This document shows, one piece after another, positions 16,866 to 26,169 of a stretch of 53,437 bases of DNA. The translations under genes were made by a program, and so were the position numbers. A model generated the notes under the pieces. It searched no databases. It was given only the letters and a program-made list of their open reading frames with translations, and was not told the origin of the DNA. Numbering within the stretch: the first letter of the stretch is position 1; each line of letters opens with the position of its first letter. Location: assembly GCF_000374865.1 (NCBI RefSeq), contig NZ_KB895470.1:1-53437 (forward strand). The letters are read 5' to 3'. The stretch comes from Arthrobacter sp. 135MFCol5.1 (GTDB lineage Bacteria; Actinomycetota; Actinomycetes; Actinomycetales; Micrococcaceae).

Positions 16866-18452
16866 ATGCCCACAGACCGAAGCAGTAACCACTCTCCAGC
16901 AGGCGCCAAGAGCGCCCGCGGAACCGACCCTGCGGCCCCCACGGCTGCCAAGAAGCCCAGGCTCCTGCCACGCCGCCGGCTCAAGGAATCCGACGTCAAC
17001 GTAGTTGACCAGCCCATGCTCAAAAAAGCACTGGGCGGCACCATCGTTGGAAACACGATGGAATGGTACGACGTCGGCGTTTTCGGCTACCTCATCACCA
17101 CCATGGGGCCCGTGTTCCTGCCGGAATCCGATCCCACGACGCAGAACCTCTTCCTGCTGGGCACATTTGCGGCGACCTTTATCGCCCGCCCCCTCGGTGG
17201 CGTCATCTTCGGCTGGCTCGGCGACAAAGTGGGCCGGCAAAAGATCCTGGCCACCACGCTGATGATCATGGCGGCCAGCACGTTCGCCGTCGGCCTGCTG
17301 CCCGGATACGCCCAGATTGGATTGTGGGCGGCAGCATTGCTGGTGCTCCTCAAAGTCATCCAGGGTTTCTCCACCGGCGGTGAATATGCCGGTGCCACCA
17401 CCTTCGTCAGCGAGTATGCCGCCGACAAGCGCCGTGGCTTCTTTGCCAGCTTCCTGGACCTGGGCAGCTACATGGGCTTCGCTATCGGCGCGGCCTTGGT
17501 CTCGGTCCTGCAGTTGACCCTGGGCCAGGCCACCATGGAGGACTGGGGCTGGCGCATCCCGTTCCTGATTGCGGGCCCGCTGGGCCTGATCGCCGTGTAC
17601 TTCCGGAGCAAGATCGAGGAGTCGCCGCAGTTCCAGGCCACCCTGGACGCCCAGGAGGCAAACGCCAAGAACGCCTCCGAAGGCACCCCTACGGCCAAGG
17701 GACCTGTCGGTATCGTCAAGGCCTACTGGCGTCCGATCATCGTGGCCATGGTTGTGGTTGCGGCCGCCAACACGGCTGGTTACGCCCTGACCTCCTACAT
17801 GCCCACCTACCTGACCGACGCCAAGGGTTACGACGAGCTCCACGGCACGCTGTTGACCATCCCGGTGCTGGTAGTCATGAGCCTTTGCATCCCACTGACC
17901 GGCAGGCTGTCTGACCGGATCGGCCGCCGCCCCGTGCTGTGGATCGGTGCGGTGAGCACCATCGTCCTGGCCGTTCCGGCGTTCCTGTTGATCGGTATCG
18001 GTGCCGTTTGGTCCACCCTGGCAGGCCTGGCCCTGGTTGCCTTCCCCGTGACCTTCTACGTGGCCAACCTCGCCTCGGCCCTGCCGGCCCAGTTCCCCAC
18101 GTCGAGCCGCTACGGAGCCATGGGCATTGCCTACAACTTCGCGGTGGCGATCTTCGGCGGAACCACACCCTTCATCGTGGAACTGCTGATCAAATCGACC
18201 GGCAACGACATGATGCCGGCGTACTACCTGATGGCAACCTCTTTGGTTGGCGCCGTGGCCATTTACTTCCTGAAGGAATCCGCCAACCGCCCCCTCCCGG
18301 GATCGATGCCCAGCGTTGATACCCAGGCGGAAGCCAAGGAACTGGTGGAGACCCAGGACCAGAACCCGCTGATCAACCTGGACGAACTGCCGTTCGACAC
18401 CCAGGACGGTACGGATCCGCATGCACACCGCGGTGTTCCGGCAGGAGCGTAA
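16866..18452 (+). CDS. MHS-family (metabolite:H+ symporter) MFS transporter
   Basis: A 528-residue, 12-TM proton symporter of the ProP/KgtP/ShiA group. The cytoplasmic N-terminus is about 50 residues and basic. TM1 begins GGTIVGNTMEWYDVGVFGYL, the hallmark of MHS permeases; the loop 2-3 motif is GWLGDKVGRQKIL, repeated in the second half as GRLSDRIGRRPVL. The substrate is probably an organic acid, betaine or aromatic acid; not decidable. The frame opens at 16842, but AGGAG 8 bases before the ATG at 16866 supports the later start. A long stem-loop follows. Confidence 0.9.
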   Translation: MPTDRSSNHSPAGAKSARGTDPAAPTAAKKPRLLPRRRLKESDVNVVDQPMLKKALGGTIVGNTMEWYDVGVFGYLITTMGPVFLPESDPTTQNLFLLGTFAATFIARPLGGVIFGWLGDKVGRQKILATTLMIMAASTFAVGLLPGYAQIGLWAAALLVLLKVIQGFSTGGEYAGATTFVSEYAADKRRGFFASFLDLGSYMGFAIGAALVSVLQLTLGQATMEDWGWRIPFLIAGPLGLIAVYFRSKIEESPQFQATLDAQEANAKNASEGTPTAKGPVGIVKAYWRPIIVAMVVVAAANTAGYALTSYMPTYLTDAKGYDELHGTLLTIPVLVVMSLCIPLTGRLSDRIGRRPVLWIGAVSTIVLAVPAFLLIGIGAVWSTLAGLALVAFPVTFYVANLASALPAQFPTSSRYGAMGIAYNFAVAIFGGTTPFIVELLIKSTGNDMMPAYYLMATSLVGAVAIYFLKESANRPLPGSMPSVDTQAEAKELVETQDQNPLINLDELPFDTQDGTDPHAHRGVPAGA

Positions 18453-18494
18453 GCTCCCGCCTGCCGCCCGGGCATTCTTGTAGCCCACGCTCAC

Positions 18495-18538
18495 AGGCCC
18501 GCTCCTGTGCTTCCTGCGGGAAGTACGGAAGCGGGCCT
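18495..18538 (+). terminator. Hairpin terminator after MHS transporter
   Basis: Outer arms 18495-18503 and 18530-18538 pair perfectly over 9 bases; an inner CTTCC / GGAAG stem (18510-18523) extends the structure. Confidence 0.6.
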
Positions 18539-18672
18539 TCGCGTGCCCGCCGGATGTCCTGGTGTGTCAGGAGCCCAGCCGGCAACATATGACTCTGCGG
18601 GATGCCTGGTGATACGTTCCCAAAGGCCCCATCAGGCGCCGGCACCGCAGTAACAGGGAATGGATTCGGGAT

Positions 18673-19815
18673 ATGAAGCGCGTAGTGGACCAGGTGCGCG
18701 CGCTGCACCGGCTGGAACCGGCCACCAACGACCATCTTGCGGCGTTCCGGGTTGCCCTGAGCGTCGCAGCCCCCTCCCTGATCCTGTTGGCCTTGGGCAG
18801 GACTGACCTGATCATCTACGCCGTGTTCGGTGCCCTTACCGGGATGTACGGCCGCTCGGAGCCCCACCAGTTGCGGCTTCGGCACCAAGGCCAGGCCGCC
18901 TTGGTACTGCTCTGCGGAGTGGCCGTGGGGATCACGCTGTCCATCAACCACCTCCATTCCTGGTGGCTGGTGGCCGTGGAAGCCACCCTTGCCGGGGTGG
19001 GCTCCGCCTACTCGGACCGGGTGCGGCTGAAACCCAACGGACCCTTCTTCGGCATCCTGGCCCTCGGAGCCTGCGCTTCCGTTCCTGTCGCGGTCCCTTG
19101 GTATGTGGCGATGCTCATCGCCGGCGGATCGGCTGTGTTCTCCATGGCGGTGGGCTTCAGCGGCTGGATACGGCGCAGGTCCTGGGAACCCGGCGCCACC
19201 AGGGCCGTGCCCTCCCCCACCCCGGCGGGCCGGCGTGAGCTGCTGGTCCACGCCGCACGGTATGTGCTGGCCGTGGGCGCAGCCGGAACAGTGGGCGTCC
19301 TCAGCGGCAGCGGCCATCCGCACTGGGCCATGGCAGCCGCGGCAGTGCCGCTCGCCGGGGCGGACCTTCCCAGCCGTGTCCGGCGCGGCATCCACCGCAT
19401 CGTGGGGACCTTCCTGGGCCTGGCCGTGACCGCCGTCGTCCTCCTTCCGGCACCCTGGACGCTGGCCGGGTTCTACCCCGCGTTCCAGGAGCCCGCGCGC
19501 CATGCCCAGGTGCTGGCCCTCCTGGTGATCCTTTTCCAGTTTGCCACCGAGCTGTTCATGACCAGGCACTACGGCTTGGCCATGGTCTGGTTCACCCCGG
19601 TGATCCTGCTCATGACCCAACTGGCCTCGCCGGCCGAGCCGGGGGTCTTGATCCTGGAGCGGGCCGTGGAAACGTTGGTGGGCGCGCTGCTGGGCATCCT
19701 GGTGGTGGTGGCCGTCCGCCGCTCCGGGCCGCAAGCAGCCGCCGGCCTTGAAGGCCCGGTACAGCTACCCGGGGTTGCGCTCCGGCTTGGGTTTGCGCGC
19801 CGGTCCCGCCATTAG
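18673..19815 (+). CDS. FUSC-family membrane protein
   Basis: A 380-residue protein with two blocks of hydrophobic helices separated by an Arg/Pro-rich cytoplasmic loop (about 170-195). The duplicated pattern (FRVALSVAAPSLILLALGRTDLIIYAVFGALTGMYG and the later HPHWAMAAAAVPL ... RRGIHRIVGTFLGLAVTAVVL) fits the fusaric-acid-resistance / aromatic acid exporter-like (FUSC) superfamily. The transport substrate is unknown. Its 3' end overlaps the convergent short-chain dehydrogenase remnant by 51 bases. Confidence 0.78.
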   Translation: MKRVVDQVRALHRLEPATNDHLAAFRVALSVAAPSLILLALGRTDLIIYAVFGALTGMYGRSEPHQLRLRHQGQAALVLLCGVAVGITLSINHLHSWWLVAVEATLAGVGSAYSDRVRLKPNGPFFGILALGACASVPVAVPWYVAMLIAGGSAVFSMAVGFSGWIRRRSWEPGATRAVPSPTPAGRRELLVHAARYVLAVGAAGTVGVLSGSGHPHWAMAAAAVPLAGADLPSRVRRGIHRIVGTFLGLAVTAVVLLPAPWTLAGFYPAFQEPARHAQVLALLVILFQFATELFMTRHYGLAMVWFTPVILLMTQLASPAEPGVLILERAVETLVGALLGILVVVAVRRSGPQAAAGLEGPVQLPGVALRLGFARRSRH

Positions 19816-20555
19816 CCGCGCCGGCGCCAGCTTGGCCACGGCGGCCACCACCTTATAGCGCCTGGAAGGTACGGACACCGCCTTGCCGCGCTCGTTGTCC
19901 GCGAGCCCTTCCCGCACCACCCGCTCCGCGCGCAGCCACGTCCAGGACGGGGCCACGGACTTGTCCATGCCCATCCGGTCGTGGAATTCGGTGTGAGTGA
20001 AACCCGGACATACCGCGGTGACCTGGATCCCGCGCGAGCGGTACGCCAGGTTGGCCCACCGGCTGAAACTGACCAGCCATGCTTTCGCTGCCGAGTAGGT
20101 GCCGCGGGGTAGGAAGGCGGCCACGCTGGCCACATTGATGATCCTGCCCTCCCCGCGTTCGAGCATTCCGCCGAGCGCCGCGTGGGTGAGCACCATGGCC
20201 GTTTCCACGTGCAGCTTCAGGTGGTCTTTTCCGCCCCGATCGGGTTGTCCTCGAAGTTGTGCAGCAGCCCGATACCGGCATTGTTCACCAGGATGCCCAC
20301 CGGCCGCGCGGGGTCCTTGAGACGTTCGACGACGGCGGCGACGTCGGCGTCCACCGTGAGGTCAGCGGGCAGGACCTCAGCCGTGATTCCGTACCGCCGG
20401 TGCAGGTCCGCCGCGGTTTCCTCCAGGCGGGAGGCGCTGCGGGCCACCAGGACAAGGGGGTGCCCCTGGGCCGCGAGCTGCTTGGCGAATTCGTGTCCCA
20501 GCCCGGCGCTGGCTCCGGTGACGAGTGCTGTGGTTCGGGTGCTGGTTGGCGTCAT
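19765..20555 (-). pseudogene. Short-chain dehydrogenase/reductase, frameshifted
   Basis: Two adjacent frames encode one SDR. The upstream part (20217-20555) has the Rossmann motif TGASAGLG and NNAG; the downstream part (19765-20208) has the catalytic YSAAK and the C-terminal half. The join is at an A4 run on the minus strand (20227-20230): adding one A restores an uninterrupted protein reading GAEKDHLKLHVETAM, so the break is a single-base deletion or a sequencing error. Full length would be about 263 residues, normal for the family. TAGGCT (20562-20567) lies 6 bases before the ATG, a leaderless-type start. If real, both catalytic residues are lost from the first product. Confidence 0.85.
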
Positions 20556-20642
20556 GCTGCAAGCCTAGCCAGCGGGAGCATGTTGTGGGCCGCTAGGCTG
20601 GTACCGCCGGCAGCCGGCCGGGCTGCTGCCTGAGGGGGAAAC

Positions 20643-20993
20643 ATGGAACAGCAACACTCCGGGGCGCTCGGATTCCGCGAAGTGGACAGGCACGGACAAC
20701 CCGTAGCGCCTGAAGCAGACGGTGCTGATCCGGCAGGGACGCCAAGGTCATGGCCGACGCCCAACCCGTTCATCGTGGCGCTGTGGCTGCTGTGCGCCGC
20801 AATGATTGCCGGCGGAGCGTCGGCGCTGCTGAACAACCCCATGTCCGTGTCCATGGGAGACCGGGCCACGTTCGACTATCTCGTGTTCGCCTTTGCCCCG
20901 CAGGGGATTTCCGGCGGGACTGCCGTCCTGATTGCCCTGCTGTTCTGGCACGCCTGGACTTGGCAGCGCCGGCGATGCTGGAACCGGAGATGA
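20643..20993 (+). CDS. Hypothetical membrane protein, two TM helices
   Basis: A 116-residue protein with a polar N-terminus (1-40), TM1 near residues 43-62 (PFIVALWLLCAAMIAGGASALL) and TM2 near 84-105, ending in a basic tail WQRRRCWNRR. No known domain is recognised. GAGGGGGAAAC before the ATG is a good ribosome site. A TAGGCT at 20594-20599 may be its -10, back-to-back with the one of the divergent SDR. Confidence 0.65.
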   Translation: MEQQHSGALGFREVDRHGQPVAPEADGADPAGTPRSWPTPNPFIVALWLLCAAMIAGGASALLNNPMSVSMGDRATFDYLVFAFAPQGISGGTAVLIALLFWHAWTWQRRRCWNRR

Positions 20994-21014
20994 GGGCCCT
21001 GACTTGTGAATCAA

Positions 21015-21031
21015 TTAGTAAGCATGCTTTT
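21015..21031. promoter_or_regulatory. TAAGCATGC palindromic element
   Basis: TTAGTAAGCATGCTTTT contains a perfect AAGCATGCTT palindrome about 90 bases before the start of the 107-residue unknown protein. A closely related sequence stands at 40284-40303 before the GlsB-type gene. Confidence 0.4.
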
Positions 21032-21116
21032 CTTATGGGGTAGATGAACCTCCGCAAGCAGTTCGCGGCGGGACTGCCGGCTATGGCGGTTCCGTGAAAG
21101 AAGCCCAAGGAAGAAC

Positions 21117-21440
21117 ATGATGACCACCGCAATGGATGAGCAGCTGATGGCGTTTGGGGAGCGCCGCGAACCGGCTGAGCAGTTTCCGGCCGCCACGGTA
21201 CCTGTCGATGCAGGACTGCTGGTGACCCTCAATTCGCGCATGCACTGCCGCACGCCGATGCAGCTTGTCGATCACGGGGAACTTCCGGTCCGGCAGCCCG
21301 TTTACGTTGACGGAACCTCCGTGGTGGCACTGCGGCCGGAGGCGGCCGAAACCGTCACCACCTACCGCTGTGCCTGCGGCTTCACCATCGACGACCCCGG
21401 GACCGCCTGGGCGGTCAGCGATTCGGCCCTGGCCAGCTGA
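21117..21440 (+). CDS. Hypothetical small cytoplasmic protein
   Basis: A 107-residue soluble protein. It contains four Cys-like positions: Cys in MHCRTPM, and CACGFTIDD near the C-terminus, which could form a small metal site. No family recognised. AAGGAAGAAC precedes two adjacent ATG codons (21117 and 21120), either of which could start it. No partner gene is close on this strand. Confidence 0.6.
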   Translation: MMTTAMDEQLMAFGERREPAEQFPAATVPVDAGLLVTLNSRMHCRTPMQLVDHGELPVRQPVYVDGTSVVALRPEAAETVTTYRCACGFTIDDPGTAWAVSDSALAS

Positions 21441-21522
21441 CCCTGCTCCGAGCGCGGGCGCCGGCCCGCGGCCAGCGAATGTGATCGGCGGATGCAATCA
21501 GCGTGCGGGGCCGGCGGGCGGG

Positions 21523-21852
21523 TCAGCGCTCGGGCCAGTCCACGAACTGTTCGTAGCCCTCGTGCTTGCGGAGGTAGCTGGACATAAACGGGCAGTGCGG
21601 GATGATGCGTTTGCCGGTGGCCACCACGTCATCCAGGGCAAAATGCGCCAGCACCTTGCCCAGCCCTTGCCCCTCGAAGTCCTGGCCCGTTTCGGTATGG
21701 GTGAAGTCGATATGTCCCGGCAGGTCGTGGAAGAAGGCCTGGACAGCGAGCCTGCCGTCCACCAGGAGTTCGTACCGGTGGTCCGCGTCGTTGCGCCGCA
21801 GGGTGACGTTGGGGGTGAACTTATCCTCTGTGGACATGGTGTTCTCGGTCAT
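21523..21852 (-). CDS. GNAT-like N-acetyltransferase (Acetyltransf_CG type)
   Basis: A 109-residue minimal GCN5-related acetyltransferase. It shows the family's ADHRYELLVDGRLAVQAFF start, IDFTHTETGQDFEGQGLGKVLAHFALDD (acetyl-CoA loop G-Q-G-L-G) and IIPHCPFMSSYLRKHEGY ending, the pattern of the human GATD/yeast-like short GNAT group. The acceptor is unknown. It follows the acyltransferase gene by 15 bases on the same strand, so read-through is likely. Confidence 0.85.
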   Translation of the reverse strand: MTENTMSTEDKFTPNVTLRRNDADHRYELLVDGRLAVQAFFHDLPGHIDFTHTETGQDFEGQGLGKVLAHFALDDVVATGKRIIPHCPFMSSYLRKHEGYEQFVDWPER

Positions 21853-21867
21853 GGTTTGACACTGGCA

Positions 21868-23235
21868 CTACTTCACCCCGCTGGCAATGCCCCTTCGGCC
21901 GCGCCTCCGGCGGGAGGTGGTCCGGGCCGCCGGCCCGCGCGCCGGCCGTCGCGGGGGCCTGGTCCCGGCCAATGGCCGGCGCCGCAGCGGAAACCCGCCC
22001 AGCAGGAGGATCGCCGCGGAAAAGCACAAGGTGCCGGCAGCCAGCAGCCCCAGTGACAACCCGTTGAGGGCGGCGTCCGCCGCGGGAAGGAAGACCACGA
22101 CGACGGCGGCCGCAGCCAAGGCGGGCCGGCTGCGGTAGGCGTGTGGCGCCGTTACCCGGTCCTCAAGGCGGCCGAAGGCGGCAGCGACGGGGAGCAGCAG
22201 GACGACCAGGGCCAGGACCACCACGGGCCGCGACCACCACCACGCGGCGGTGCCGGCGCCGGGCTTGGGGAACGGCACCAGGAGCAGCAGCCCTGACATC
22301 GCGCCCAGCAGCGGCAGGTGCCACAAGTACACCGTCAGGGACCGGCTGCCCGCCACGCCCACGAGGCGGCCAATCCAGCGGACCTCGGCGAGCGACGCGA
22401 GGACCGGCCGCGCCAGCTCCATCGCGGCCAGCTGGGAAACGCCCAACAGGACCAGGGTGAGGTTGGGTGGATTGAGGTTCACCAGCATGTTGCCGGTGTA
22501 CAGGCCCAGCCCCGTCACCACACCCAACGCAAGGTTTGCTGCCAACGCGATGGCCAGCAGGCCCGAACGGGAAAGCCGGGACGTCCAGCCGTCGGCCGCC
22601 AGGAAGCCCAGTTGCTGCACTGCGCACCACACGAACACCAGGTTCGCGTAGGCCAGGTTCGGCAGCGCCCCCCGGAGGCAATCCACGGCAACCACCAGGC
22701 CGAGGAGCAGGCCCAGCGCCAGCCAGGGGGAACGCGCATGGAGCGCCGCCAGGACCGGAATGTTCAACTGCGCCGCGAGGTAGGCGGCCAGGAACCACAG
22801 CGGCATGCCGGCGCCGGTGGCCATGAGCTGGACCACTTGAGGGTCCACCCCGAGGGCACGGGCCAACAACAGTCCCAGGACCATCGCCGCAAGCAGCGCG
22901 GTGGCCGGACGGACCAGGCGCAGCAGCCGTGCACGGATGAACTGGGCCGCCGTCCCGCCCCGCGCCTTCATCCGGCGCCAGGACTGCAGGCCGGTCACAC
23001 CCCCGGTAACGAAGAACAGGGGCATGACCATGAAGATCCAGATGACGGGGACAAACCAGTCCTGGTCGCCAAGGGTGTTCTCCGTTGTCACGGTCCCGTC
23101 CGGGTGCAGGACCGGACTGACCATCATGGAATGGCCCACCACCACCAATGCCAGGCAGACGAAGCGGACAAGGTCGATCGCCGGATCACGGGCTGCCGTG
23201 TCCGCGTGGTCTTGGTTCCCCTGACCCCGCCGCAC
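21868..23235 (-). CDS. Acyltransferase-3 family integral membrane protein
   Basis: A 455-residue membrane acyltransferase (OafA/NodX-like fold) with about ten TM segments. The N-terminus carries DLVRFVCLALVVVGHSMM, with the conserved His of the family, and an R/K-rich loop RRMKARGGTAAQFIRARLLRLVRP. Such enzymes O-acylate cell-envelope sugars or lipids. The last ~30 residues are strongly basic and cytoplasmic. The start is a GTG; the N-terminal ~15 residues are not conserved-looking, so the exact start is uncertain. Confidence 0.83.
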   Translation of the reverse strand: MRRGQGNQDHADTAARDPAIDLVRFVCLALVVVGHSMMVSPVLHPDGTVTTENTLGDQDWFVPVIWIFMVMPLFFVTGGVTGLQSWRRMKARGGTAAQFIRARLLRLVRPATALLAAMVLGLLLARALGVDPQVVQLMATGAGMPLWFLAAYLAAQLNIPVLAALHARSPWLALGLLLGLVVAVDCLRGALPNLAYANLVFVWCAVQQLGFLAADGWTSRLSRSGLLAIALAANLALGVVTGLGLYTGNMLVNLNPPNLTLVLLGVSQLAAMELARPVLASLAEVRWIGRLVGVAGSRSLTVYLWHLPLLGAMSGLLLLVPFPKPGAGTAAWWWSRPVVVLALVVLLLPVAAAFGRLEDRVTAPHAYRSRPALAAAAVVVVFLPAADAALNGLSLGLLAAGTLCFSAAILLLGGFPLRRRPLAGTRPPRRPARGPAARTTSRRRRGRRGIASGVK

Positions 23236-23320
23236 CGCGTGGCCTTACAGCGTTCCGACCCTGTTCACAGCACCATTCTGCGCCTGTTGCCGGTGGTGTA
23301 GAAGAGGCAGGGGTGCCGGG

Positions 23321-23719
23321 CTAGAGCACAGCCACCAGGCCCAGGACGACGGCGAGCAGCGGCGTTGCGCCCTGGGTGGCCGCCGCGCGGAGGTACTTGC
23401 GGCCGCTGAGGGCCAGGACCACGGCCGCCAGGAGCATGGAGCCGCAGCTTGAAAACACCAGGGTCCAGCCCGCCACGTGCTGCGCCGGACCGGCCCCGAA
23501 CACCACCAGGCCGATTCCGACCAGGGCACCCACTGCCAGGAACAGGTTGTAGAACCCCTGGTTGTACGCCAGCGGCCTGGTGATCTCTGCATGGTCCTGG
23601 GATCCGATGCTGAAGCGTTTCCACGTGGCGGGCCGGGTCCAGGTCACGGATTCCATGGTGAAGATGAAAACGTGCAGCGCCGCGGCGAGGAAGGCAAAAA
23701 AGAGGGAGGCCAGGATCAT
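23321..23719 (-). CDS. DUF1304 membrane protein
   Basis: A 132-residue protein with four hydrophobic helices. The segment HVFIFTMESVTW followed by NQGFYNLFLAVGALVG is the DUF1304 signature; function unknown. TAGGAT (23726-23731, minus strand) ends 6 bases before the ATG and no Shine-Dalgarno is present, so a leaderless mRNA is likely. Confidence 0.87.
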   Translation of the reverse strand: MILASLFFAFLAAALHVFIFTMESVTWTRPATWKRFSIGSQDHAEITRPLAYNQGFYNLFLAVGALVGIGLVVFGAGPAQHVAGWTLVFSSCGSMLLAAVVLALSGRKYLRAAATQGATPLLAVVLGLVAVL

Positions 23720-23755
23720 GGCTTGATCCTAGCCTCCCCCGGAGTGGGGTCTTTC

Positions 23756-24607
23756 CTACCGTGCCAGCGTGGCCAGCGTGGCGGTGGCGAACTCCTTGGC
23801 CGAGTGGTTCCACCGGGCCAGCAGGCCCTGCAGGTTTTCGCCGTCCGCACGGTGGGCGGGCAGCTGGTCCTGGAGGGTGGCCAGCACGCCGGTCCGCAGC
23901 TCGGTGTTGAAGTTGACCTTGCCTACGTTCATGGCCGCGGCTTTCACCAGTTCCCCGGCGGGGATGCCGGAAGCGCCGTGCAGCACCAGCGGAATGTGGA
24001 CCCGGGCCGCAATGTCCTGGAGCACGTCCCAGCGCAGCCGCGGCTCGCCCTTGTACTTGCCGTGGACATTGCCCACGGCCACGGCAAGCAGTTCCGCGCC
24101 GGTACGGGACACGAAGTCCTCCACCTGCGCCGAGTCGGTCAGGCCTGCAACGTCGGCGCCGGACTGGTCTGCACCGAAGGCGCGGTCCTCGTCGCCGGCC
24201 AGGCCGCCAAGTTCCGCTTCGAGCACCACGTCCGGGCCCAGCAGGGCGCGGGCCGACTTGACCAGGGCAATGTTGTCCTCGTAGGGAAGGGATGAACCGT
24301 CGGCGAGGACCGAATCCGCCCCTGCCGCGACGGCGTCGGCCATCACCTTGAGGTCGCTGGCGTGGTCAAGCTGCACGGCCACCGGAACCGCGGCCGCGTC
24401 GGCCAGGGTGCGGAGCGCCGCTATGAGCCTGAGCCCGTTCGCGGTGGCGGCGGTCTTGGGTGCCACCAGCAGGATGGCACCGCGTCCTGATTCCTCTGCG
24501 GCGCCCACCACGGCCAGCGCGGTGGTGAAGTCGTAGCAGGTGAAGGCCGGCACGGCGGAACCCTGCTGCAGGGCGGTGGTGACCAGGTGGTCCAGTCGGG
24601 TACGCAT
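23756..24607 (-). CDS. Class II fructose-bisphosphate aldolase-family enzyme in acid-sugar operon
   Basis: A 283-residue zinc aldolase of the FbaA/KbaY/GatY family. Canonical motifs are all present: QLDHASD (zinc His), LADGSSLPYEDNI, LEAELGGLAG, VAVGNVHGKYKGEPRL (zinc His), LVLHGASGIP (zinc His) and GKVNFNTELR. Family members bind a DHAP enediolate. Here it is the last gene of a DUF1537-kinase operon and occupies the slot normally held by the OtnC decarboxylase, so it may release DHAP from a phosphorylated 3-oxo C4 acid; this is inference. Its ATG overlaps the transporter stop (TGATG), implying coupled translation. Confidence 0.88.
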   Translation of the reverse strand: MRTRLDHLVTTALQQGSAVPAFTCYDFTTALAVVGAAEESGRGAILLVAPKTAATANGLRLIAALRTLADAAAVPVAVQLDHASDLKVMADAVAAGADSVLADGSSLPYEDNIALVKSARALLGPDVVLEAELGGLAGDEDRAFGADQSGADVAGLTDSAQVEDFVSRTGAELLAVAVGNVHGKYKGEPRLRWDVLQDIAARVHIPLVLHGASGIPAGELVKAAAMNVGKVNFNTELRTGVLATLQDQLPAHRADGENLQGLLARWNHSAKEFATATLATLAR

Positions 24608-26073
24608 CAGACGCCCAGGCCTCCCACCAGGATCCAGGCCACGAAGGTCAGCGCGAAGCCGGCCAGGCCCAGGATGGTAGTCAGGACGGTCCAGGTCTTC
24701 AGGCCGTCCGAGACGGTCAGGCCGTAGTATCGCACCACCACCCAGAAGCCGGCGTCCGTGACGTGGGAGAGGCCCAAGGCGCCGAAGCCGATGGCGATCA
24801 CGATCACGGCGATCTGGGCCGGGCTGTAGCCGCCGCCGCTGACCGCTGCGGAGAGCAGGCCGGTGGTGGTCACGATGGCCACGGTGGCCGAACCCTGGGC
24901 GGCACGCAGTGCGAGGGAAATGATGAAGCCGAGCAGCAGCAGCGGCACGCCGAGCGTGTCCAGGGTCTTGGAGAGCGCCCCGCCGATGCCCGAGACCTGC
25001 AGGACGTTGCCGAAGACGCCGCCGGCAGCCACCACCATCAGGATGGAGGCGATGGGAGGCAGGGCGCCTTCGAAGATTTCACCGGTCTCCTTGAAGGACC
25101 AGCCGCGGCGGACCGCGAGCAGGAAGAAGGACAGCGCCACGGCCACCAGCAGGGCCAGGAACGGGTTGCCGATGAAGGCTGCCAGGCCGTAGAGGGGATC
25201 GCTCTTGGGGAGGATGAGGGTGCCGGCGGTACCCAGGAGGATCTGCACGATCGGGGCGGCGATCAGGAAAATGATCAGGCCCGGGCGAGGGGGTGCGATG
25301 GCGGCGGCACCGGGGCCGTCGTGGCCCACCTTGACCAGTGAGTCGGAACCGAACTCCTCCACCTGGGTCTTCACGGCCGGCAGCAGCTCGTAGTCCTTGC
25401 GGTTCATGATGGACGCCACCCAGTAGGACAGGAAGCCGAGCGGAATGCAGATGAGCAGTGAGATCAGGGCGATCAGCCCGATGTCGGCACCCAGCACGCC
25501 GGCGCCGGCAACGATCCCCGGGTGCGGCGGAACGGCCACGTGGATGGCGAGCATGATGCCGGCCATGGGCAGGCCGAACTTAACCGGGTGGACTTTGGCG
25601 ATCTTGGCGAAGGCGTAGACGATGGGCACCAGCACGATGATGCCGACTTCGAAGAACACGGGGATGGCCACCAGGAAGCCGACGGCGGTCAGCGCCACGG
25701 CCACCCGGCGGGCGCCGAGTTTGCGGGTGAAGTGGTCGGCCAGCGACTGGACACCGCCGGAGACCTCGATCATGCGGCCCAGCACGGCGCCGAGCGCGAT
25801 CAGGATGGCCACCTTGCCCATGGTGCTGCCCACGCCGCCGGACACCACGGTGAAGATGTCCTGCAGCGGGATCGTGGCGGCCACGGCAACCAGGATGCTG
25901 ACGGTCAGCAGGGCCACGAACGCCTGGATCTTGAAGCGGATGATCATCACCAGCAGGATGGCGATGCCAACGGCGGCGATGGTGAGCAGCAGCGGGGTGC
26001 CCAGCTCCACGGCGGGCTTGATGGCCGGAGCATCGGCCGCCCGCTGTATCAGCGGGCTCATCAGGTGGTTCAC
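24607..26073 (-). CDS. GntP-family sugar-acid permease
   Basis: A 488-residue transporter with 12-14 hydrophobic segments of the gluconate:H+ symporter (GntP) family, close to those paired with C4 acid-sugar kinases. Typical stretches are GRMIEVSGGVQSLADHF, IPVFFEVGIIVLVPI and HVTDAGFWVVVRYYGLTVSD. It likely imports threonate or erythronate. The frame is open far upstream, but a GTG at 26073 with AAAGGAG 9 bases upstream is the best start; an ATG 12 bases later is the alternative. It sits between dehydrogenase and aldolase genes. Confidence 0.9.
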   Translation of the reverse strand: MNHLMSPLIQRAADAPAIKPAVELGTPLLLTIAAVGIAILLVMIIRFKIQAFVALLTVSILVAVAATIPLQDIFTVVSGGVGSTMGKVAILIALGAVLGRMIEVSGGVQSLADHFTRKLGARRVAVALTAVGFLVAIPVFFEVGIIVLVPIVYAFAKIAKVHPVKFGLPMAGIMLAIHVAVPPHPGIVAGAGVLGADIGLIALISLLICIPLGFLSYWVASIMNRKDYELLPAVKTQVEEFGSDSLVKVGHDGPGAAAIAPPRPGLIIFLIAAPIVQILLGTAGTLILPKSDPLYGLAAFIGNPFLALLVAVALSFFLLAVRRGWSFKETGEIFEGALPPIASILMVVAAGGVFGNVLQVSGIGGALSKTLDTLGVPLLLLGFIISLALRAAQGSATVAIVTTTGLLSAAVSGGGYSPAQIAVIVIAIGFGALGLSHVTDAGFWVVVRYYGLTVSDGLKTWTVLTTILGLAGFALTFVAWILVGGLGV

Positions 26074-26169
26074 GGGAAATGTCTCCTTTGACGTGCCGGT
26101 CCGGGGCAGACGGGCATCAGGTATCACGGCGGGGATGGAACGCTGCGGAACTAAGCCGCAACGCTGGGA

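Noticed and set aside
16608..18494. Minus-strand 628-codon frame opposite the MHS transporter
   Set aside because: Gln/Gly/Arg/His-rich antisense product with no motifs, while the plus strand encodes a clear MFS protein.
18373..19734. Minus-strand 453-codon frame opposite the FUSC gene
   Set aside because: His/Gly/Gln-rich shadow without hydrophobic or catalytic pattern.
24763..25341. Plus-strand 192-codon frame very rich in Asp, Gly and His inside the GntP gene
   Set aside because: Looks like a repeat protein but is the exact antisense of TM segments of the permease.
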